Shown piece after piece: positions 32,026 through 36,489 of a DNA stretch of 36,489 bases (positions within the stretch are counted from its first letter, which is position 1; each line of letters begins with the position of its first letter). The position numbers and the translations under genes are program-made. The notes below the pieces were generated by a model, which saw only the letters and a list, made by a program, of their open reading frames with translations, did not search any database and was not told the origin of the DNA. Source of the stretch: Bacteroidota bacterium (GTDB lineage Bacteria > Bacteroidota > Bacteroidia > B-17B0 > Aurantibacillaceae); the NCBI GenBank assembly GCA_013816895.1, contig JACDDR010000036.1, positions 1-36,489 on the forward strand, written 5' to 3'.

Positions 32026-32103
32026 TTACACATTAATACCAACACTTACTTTAATACGCCGGCCGTTGAGCCATTTTGCAGCTATTTTCGAAGTATTTTT
32101 CAT
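32026..32103 (-). CDS. Possible small ORF for a 25-residue basic peptide
   Basis: In the 266-bp gap before leuS, the minus strand has an ATG-to-TAA frame of 25 codons. The peptide begins MKNTSKIAAKWLNGRRIK and ends with VSVGINV, so it is strongly basic with one Trp. An in-frame stop lies 18 bp upstream of the ATG, so it is not the end of a longer frame. CATATTTG, one base from TAnnTTTG, lies just upstream of the ATG. I recognise no family. The residue pattern looks more protein-like than random AT-rich translation, but a frame this short may be chance. Confidence 0.25.
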   Translation of the reverse strand: MKNTSKIAAKWLNGRRIKVSVGINV

Positions 32104-32183
32104 AATTTCAAATATGATTTAAAAAGATGCCTTTCAGTTGAATCTTTCATTCAAAAACAGAATTTTATAATTGAGCAGATTTC

Positions 32184-32213
32184 TTGCCTGCCGCCTTCAA
32201 AATCTTATCTTTA
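32184..32213 (+). promoter_or_regulatory. Candidate leuS promoter
   Basis: TTG at 32184-32186, a 19-bp spacer and TATCTTTA at 32206-32213 match the Bacteroidota -33/-7 pattern with one mismatch in TAnnTTTG. Transcription would start near 32219, leaving a leader of about 30 nt before ATG 32249. This supports the internal ATG as the leuS start, because a start at TTG 32171 would lie upstream of the transcript. Confidence 0.45.
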
Positions 32214-32248
32214 CACTTGCATTCATATCACAGAAAAGCGTACTTTTT

Positions 32249-35011
32249 ATGGAATATAATTTTACAGAAATAGAAAAAAAATGGCAGGCGCGCTGGGCCA
32301 AAGAAAAACCTTTTAAAGCCGACAACAATTCTGTTAAGCCAAAATATTATGTGCTTGATATGTTTCCCTATCCTTCCGGAGCCGGCCTGCACGTAGGTCA
32401 CCCTTTAGGATACATTGCCTCTGATATCATGGCAAGATATAAACGTCATAAAGGATTCAATGTTCTTCATCCGATGGGTTATGATTCTTTTGGTTTACCC
32501 GCCGAACAGTACGCGATACAAACCGGCCAGCATCCTGCTATTACCACAGAACAAAATATTGCACGCTACCGCGAACAACTCGATAACATTGGGTTTAGTT
32601 TTGACTGGGACAGGGAAGTTAGAACCTCAGATCCGGAATATTATAAATGGACACAATGGGTCTTCATCCAGCTCTTTAACAGCTGGTACAACAAAAAAAG
32701 TAACAAGGCCGAAGAGTTAAGCACACTGGTTAGTGACTTTGAAAAAAACGGAAACAGCGTAATAGAAGCAGTTTGCGACGAAAACACGAAAATATTTTCA
32801 GCAAGTGAATGGAAATCATTTTCTGAAAAAGAAAAATCAGATGTGTTAATGTATTACCGCATTGCTTATCTCGGAGAAGCTTACGTTAACTGGTGCCCGG
32901 CTTTAGGAACCGTTCTTGCGAATGACGAAGTAAAAGACGGCGTAAGCGAACGCGGCGGTCATCCTGTTGAAAGAAAATTAATGAAACAATGGAGCATGCG
33001 TATTATTGCTTATGCCCAGCGTTTACTGGACGGACTCGATAAAATTGACTGGCCTGAAAGTTTAAAAGAATCGCAACGTTACTGGATCGAGAAAAGCGAA
33101 GGAACCTCTCTGAAATTTAAGATTGAAAATTCCGGTGATGTTATTGAAGTGTTTACTACGCGTCCGGATACCGTCTTTGGAGTTTCTTTCGTGACACTTG
33201 CTCCGGAGCATGAACTGGTGGAAAAGATAACGACTGCCACGCAAAAAAAGGAAGTAGATGAATATGTAATAAAATCTACCAATCGCAGTGAGCGTGAAAG
33301 ACAAGCCGAAGTAAATAAAGTAAGCGGAGTGTTCACCGGTGCGCATGTTATTCATCCATTTTCAGGAAAACAAATTCCGGTGTGGGTAGGTGACTATGTA
33401 CTCGCCGGATACGGCACAGGCGCAGTAATGGCGGTGCCGGGGCATGATTCAAGAGATTATGCTTTTGCAAAACAATTTAATTTGCCGATACCGGAAGTGG
33501 TTAAGGGTGGCGATCTTTCAAAAGAATCGTATGATGCCAAAGAAGGGAAACTGGTTAACTCAGACTTTTTAAATGGCCTGGAAGTTAAAGCGGCAATTAA
33601 AAAGGCAATTGAAGAAATTGAAAAAAAGAATTTAGGAAAAGGAAAAACAAATTACCGTTTGCGCGATGCGGTATTTGGAAGACAGCGGTATTGGGGCGAA
33701 CCCATTCCGGTTTTTTATAAAAACGGAATTCCACATACTTTGCCTGAAAACGAATTGCCTTTGGTTTTACCGGAGGTAGATAAATTTTTACCAACCGAAG
33801 ATGGCGAACCACCTTTGGCCCGCGCGAAAAACTGGAAATACAAAGGAGAGTACGATTATGAACTAACAACAATGCCAGGATGGGCGGGAAGCTCCTGGTA
33901 TTTTTTACGTTACATGGACGCGAATAACCCGAAGGAGTTTGCCGATCGGAAATTAACGGATTACTGGCAAAATGTTGATCTTTATATTGGCGGAAGCGAA
34001 CATGCTACGGGTCATTTACTTTATGTAAGATTCTGGACCATGTTTTTATTTGACAGGGGATATATTTCGGTGGAGGAACCTGCAAAGAAGCTTATCAACC
34101 AGGGAATGATCCAGGGAACATCTGCAATGGTTCACCGGGTGAGTGATTCAAACAAAATTGTTTCTGCAGGCTTAAAAAAGAATTACGAAACCACAGCCAT
34201 TCATGTAGACGTTAATCTTGTAGAGAATAACATTGTGAACATTGAAGAATTAAAAAAATGGCGCGACGATTTCAAAGATTCTGAATTTGAACTTGAAGAT
34301 GGTAAACTAGTTGCGAGCAGTGCCGTAGAAAAAATGAGTAAGCGTTGGTATAACGTTGTTACCCCTGATCTTATCTGCGAGAAGTTTGGCGCTGATACAT
34401 TGCGCTTGTATGAAATGTTTCTTGGTCCGCTTGAACAAAGCAAACCCTGGAACACAAATGGTATTACCGGAGTAGCAGGCTTCCTGAAAAAATTATGGCG
34501 ATTGTTCTATAACGGAGGCTCATTTAATATTTCGAACGAAGAACCCACAAAAGCAGAATTAAAAACATTACACAAAACCATTAAAAAAATAACGGAAGAT
34601 ATTGAACGGTTCTCGTTTAACACTTCGGTAAGTAATTTTATGATCTGTGTGAATGAATTAACAGAACAGAAGTGTAGCAAACGCGCCATACTTGAACCCC
34701 TTGTCATTCTTGTATCGCCATACGCCCCGCACATTTCAGAAGAATTATGGGAACAATTAGGATATAAAGATAGCATTGCTACCGCGCCTTTTCCTGTGTT
34801 AAATTCTTCATACCTGGTGGAGGACAGTTTTGTTTATCCCGTTTCGTTTAACGGAAAAACAAGATTAAGCATAGAACTGCCTGCTTCATTAACGGTTCAG
34901 GAAATAGAAAAAGAGATCATGAATAATGTGGAGGTAAAAAAACAGTTGAATGGGGTTTCACCAAAGAAACTGATAGTTGTGCCTAAACGGATAGTAAATA
35001 TCGTAGTTTAA
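32249..35011 (+). CDS. leuS: Leucyl-tRNA synthetase
   Basis: The 920-residue class I synthetase charges tRNA-Leu. Start at ATG 32249 (MEYNFTEIEKKWQARW) is preferred over an upstream in-frame TTG at 32171, because the extra 26 residues do not resemble LeuRS and the protein begins at the usual place. Catalytic motifs: HIGH-type HVGH in PSGAGLHVGHPLGY, and KMSKR in the late AVEKMSKRWYNVV (the fifth position is Arg rather than the common Ser). The CP1 editing domain is present (FTTRPDTVFGVSF and GTGAVMAVPGHDSRD, with the editing Asp). Extra segments occur after FNSWYNKK and between QGMIQGTSAMVHR and KMSKR, as I would expect in Bacteroidota. The anticodon-binding and C-terminal domains are complete. 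It lies 11 bp before the sensor kinase gene. Confidence 0.97.
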   Translation: MEYNFTEIEKKWQARWAKEKPFKADNNSVKPKYYVLDMFPYPSGAGLHVGHPLGYIASDIMARYKRHKGFNVLHPMGYDSFGLPAEQYAIQTGQHPAITTEQNIARYREQLDNIGFSFDWDREVRTSDPEYYKWTQWVFIQLFNSWYNKKSNKAEELSTLVSDFEKNGNSVIEAVCDENTKIFSASEWKSFSEKEKSDVLMYYRIAYLGEAYVNWCPALGTVLANDEVKDGVSERGGHPVERKLMKQWSMRIIAYAQRLLDGLDKIDWPESLKESQRYWIEKSEGTSLKFKIENSGDVIEVFTTRPDTVFGVSFVTLAPEHELVEKITTATQKKEVDEYVIKSTNRSERERQAEVNKVSGVFTGAHVIHPFSGKQIPVWVGDYVLAGYGTGAVMAVPGHDSRDYAFAKQFNLPIPEVVKGGDLSKESYDAKEGKLVNSDFLNGLEVKAAIKKAIEEIEKKNLGKGKTNYRLRDAVFGRQRYWGEPIPVFYKNGIPHTLPENELPLVLPEVDKFLPTEDGEPPLARAKNWKYKGEYDYELTTMPGWAGSSWYFLRYMDANNPKEFADRKLTDYWQNVDLYIGGSEHATGHLLYVRFWTMFLFDRGYISVEEPAKKLINQGMIQGTSAMVHRVSDSNKIVSAGLKKNYETTAIHVDVNLVENNIVNIEELKKWRDDFKDSEFELEDGKLVASSAVEKMSKRWYNVVTPDLICEKFGADTLRLYEMFLGPLEQSKPWNTNGITGVAGFLKKLWRLFYNGGSFNISNEEPTKAELKTLHKTIKKITEDIERFSFNTSVSNFMICVNELTEQKCSKRAILEPLVILVSPYAPHISEELWEQLGYKDSIATAPFPVLNSSYLVEDSFVYPVSFNGKTRLSIELPASLTVQEIEKEIMNNVEVKKQLNGVSPKKLIVVPKRIVNIVV

Positions 35012-35022
35012 AAATTTCTGAG

Positions 35023-36252
35023 ATGCTGAATAAAGTACTAAACATAGGCGTCCACAACACGGATTCTTTTTACCAGAACAGGGAGACGAAAATTCTAAAT
35101 CTGTTTTCACTCATAACAATTGTTGGCTGTTTAATAGGAACATTAAACATTTATTTTTTAGGAGAGGCCTATCCTTCAGTTATGGTAATCTTTGAACTCG
35201 TGGCAAGCGCGCTCATTTTTTATCTCAACAGTAAAAAAATGTACGCAGGGGCTGCTTACCTATTCGCGATCTCCATAAATTTTGCTCTCTTGCATATGAA
35301 TGTGCTGTATTCAAGCTCCACAGGAAGTTTTCTTTATTATTTTCCATTAATATTCTGCATCGCCTTACTACACAATCCCAATAAACCAAAAACACGGGTG
35401 GCCATTTTTTTTAGTTTAATCGCACTAAGCCTCGTCTGTAGCCGTCTTTTCAGTTTTCCGTTCATCGAAAAAGCAAATCTTACATCCGAACAAAATCAGA
35501 TTCTTTTCAATTTTAATCTTAATCTTGTAGCCTTCTTAACGGTAACGCTCGTTTTTTTGGTCATAAGCCTGATAAATAAACAATACCGGGAACTTACAGA
35601 TCTTGTTCAAACTGTAAAAAATGATAAACTAACCATCCAGAATTCTTTAAGAGAAAAAGAAGTATTACTTGCTGAGATCCAGCACCGTGTTAAAAACAAT
35701 CTTGCTGTGATCATCGGATTATTCAATCTTCAGAAAGATAATTCTACGAATGAAGAAACAAAACAATCCATAACCGAAGCAAAAAACCGGGTACTAAGTA
35801 TTGCCATGGTTCACGAAAGACTTTACAAAAAAGACGATCTCAGTAAAATAAATCTCAAATTCTATATTTCAGAATTAATAAAAGAAATAGTGAAGAGCCA
35901 TCCGTTATACGATTCAGTAACAATTGAAGAAAACATAGAGGATCTTGTAGGTGATATCACCAAAGCCGTACCCATTGGGCTAATTATTAATGAAGCGATT
36001 ACCAATTCATTGAAACATGGTTTCGTGAATACACAGATTAAACCCAAATTATCCATCAGCTTACAAAAAACATTTGACTTGATTTGTATTAAAATAAATG
36101 ATAACGGAAAAGGCTTTCCTGTTAACAAAAATCATAATGAGCGATCACTTGGCCTTAGCCTCATCGATTCCCTGACTGAACAAATAGATGGCAAAATTTA
36201 TTATGAAAACAAAGACGGAGGAGCCCAGGTTAAATTGACTTTCCCTATCTAA
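35023..36252 (+). CDS. Orphan membrane sensor histidine kinase (HisKA_2 type)
   Basis: The 409-residue kinase has about six N-terminal transmembrane helices (25-190) and no large periplasmic sensor domain. A short coiled linker leads to a HisKA_2 dimerisation domain with phospho-acceptor H221 in LAEIQHRVKNNLAVI. The ATPase domain shows an N box around N323 (IINEAITNSLKHGF), D360 in INDNGKGFP and SLGLSLI (375-381). The sensor is membrane-embedded, so it may sense a lipid, small molecule or membrane state. No response regulator gene is adjacent, so its partner is elsewhere. The start is 11 bp after the leuS stop, implying co-transcription, at least in part. The gene is followed by a bidirectional terminator. 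The signal and output are unknown. Confidence 0.92.
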   Translation: MLNKVLNIGVHNTDSFYQNRETKILNLFSLITIVGCLIGTLNIYFLGEAYPSVMVIFELVASALIFYLNSKKMYAGAAYLFAISINFALLHMNVLYSSSTGSFLYYFPLIFCIALLHNPNKPKTRVAIFFSLIALSLVCSRLFSFPFIEKANLTSEQNQILFNFNLNLVAFLTVTLVFLVISLINKQYRELTDLVQTVKNDKLTIQNSLREKEVLLAEIQHRVKNNLAVIIGLFNLQKDNSTNEETKQSITEAKNRVLSIAMVHERLYKKDDLSKINLKFYISELIKEIVKSHPLYDSVTIEENIEDLVGDITKAVPIGLIINEAITNSLKHGFVNTQIKPKLSISLQKTFDLICIKINDNGKGFPVNKNHNERSLGLSLIDSLTEQIDGKIYYENKDGGAQVKLTFPI

Positions 36253-36276
36253 CTTCCGTTTTTTAAAAATTTATCC

Positions 36277-36308
36277 AAAAAAAAGCTCCTATTTACGGAG
36301 CCTTTTTT
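36277..36308. terminator. Bidirectional Rho-independent terminator
   Basis: A hairpin with arms GCTCC (36285-36289) and GGAGC (36297-36301) and a 7-nt loop is flanked by an A-run at 36277-36284 and a T-run at 36303-36308. The A-run extends the stem by pairing with the T-run and gives a T-run on the opposite strand. It can serve the sensor kinase gene on the plus strand and the partial gene entering from the right on the minus strand. The short stem makes strength uncertain. Confidence 0.7.
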
Positions 36309-36334
36309 CGTTTTGTAATAAACTATTCAACTGC

Positions 36335-36489
36335 CTAATCTACATTATCGTGGAGAAAAGAATTATTCGGACGGATCTCAATTTTTTTATCGTCACCTTC
36401 CGATAAAGTGTAACGTGAAATATTCGACTCTGTACTCGGCGTTTTATTTTCGAGTGAAATATTTTTTCTCTCGAAAGCGGTTTGCTTTT
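36335..36489 (-). CDS. C-terminal end of a gene, possibly ftsZ
   Basis: Only the last 50 codons are visible, ending at TAG 36337-36335; the frame is open to the window edge. The visible peptide is acidic and hydrophilic, with FERKNISLENK, SNISRYTLSEGDDKK and the terminal EIRPNNSFLHDNVD. The ending FLHDNVD and the RYTLS segment resemble what I recall of the C-terminal tail of FtsZ in Flavobacteriia, where the extreme C-terminal peptide binds division partners. This recollection is not strong enough for a firm name. The alternative minus-strand frame, ending at ATG-TAG near 36349, is basic and less protein-like. It would use the bidirectional terminator immediately downstream. Confidence 0.5.
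   Translation of the reverse strand, partial: KQTAFERKNISLENKTPSTESNISRYTLSEGDDKKIEIRPNNSFLHDNVD

Larger units (their letters stand above)
31983..32248. other. Intergenic region upstream of leuS
   Basis: This 266-bp stretch is the longest gap in the window. It holds the candidate leuS promoter and the possible 25-codon minus-strand ORF. Near its left end there is a weak inverted repeat: TCCCT and AGGGA (about 31994-32015) with a 13-nt loop followed by CAATTTTG, which may end the DUF2459 transcript but is poor as a terminator. I see no T-box-like leader or tRNA-like structure. Confidence 0.4.

Noticed and set aside
32171-32248. N-terminal extension of leuS from TTG 32171
   Set aside because: The 26 extra residues do not resemble LeuRS, and a candidate promoter lies within the extension. 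ATG 32249 gives the normal N terminus.
1-36489. Search for tRNA, rRNA, riboswitch, insertion-sequence ends or toxin-antitoxin pairs
   Set aside because: No cloverleaf, conserved leader, transposase motif or paired small toxin and antitoxin genes were recognised by eye.

Overview
The window reads as chromosomal DNA of a member of the Bacteroidota, most likely of the flavobacterial/sphingobacterial type. Three proteins carry type IX secretion system (T9SS) C-terminal sorting domains, one of them a 2870-residue SprB-repeat protein paired with a PorP/SprF family gene. Other signs are the archaeal-like bifunctional phosphoglucose/phosphomannose isomerase, a PafA-type alkaline phosphatase, a CdaA diadenylate cyclase and TAnnTTTG-like -7 promoter elements. 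Coding density is very high and almost all gaps are below 150 bp. No RNA gene, CRISPR array, transposon or phage gene is visible.

Layout. 1-5063 (minus): a tight four-gene run, in transcription order DUF2130 coiled-coil protein, unknown secreted protein, CapD/WbpM-like nucleotide-sugar dehydratase, and PafA-like alkaline phosphatase (3' end outside the window). 5215-10093 (plus): sixA-like histidine phosphatase, ppk1, short ppx, cdaA and a SlyD-like FKBP isomerase. The first four are packed with gaps of 10 bp or less and join polyphosphate turnover to c-di-AMP synthesis. 10107-19665 (minus): the giant SprB-repeat protein followed 4 bp later by its PorP/SprF partner. 19782-23315 (plus): Nudix hydrolase, PGI/PMI, lipB and a secreted PHB-depolymerase-like esterase with a T9SS type A tail. 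23320-25854 (minus): a secreted Asp-box beta-propeller protein, also with a T9SS tail. 25951-28502 (minus): GT2, GT9 and SDR genes that overlap end to end, probably for lipopolysaccharide or surface glycan. 28528-31161 (plus): a GT-C/TPR membrane protein and an omega-amidase-type nitrilase. 31299-36252 (plus): a DUF2459 protein, leuS and an orphan HisKA_2 sensor kinase. A bidirectional terminator follows, then the last 50 codons of a minus-strand gene that may be ftsZ.

How the genes fit together. Much of the window serves the cell envelope: T9SS cargo and its outer-membrane partner, glycan synthesis, and secreted hydrolases. A second theme is phosphate: alkaline phosphatase, polyphosphate kinase, exopolyphosphatase, phosphohistidine phosphatase and a nucleotide second-messenger synthase.

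I did not find a clearly new defence or mobile system. The points most worth a second look are the sixA-ppk1-ppx-cdaA operon, the higher-order pattern inside the SprB array, a GT9 gene that seems to need a non-canonical start codon, a possible 25-residue basic peptide gene upstream of leuS, and an apparent nuclease signature in the DUF2130 protein.
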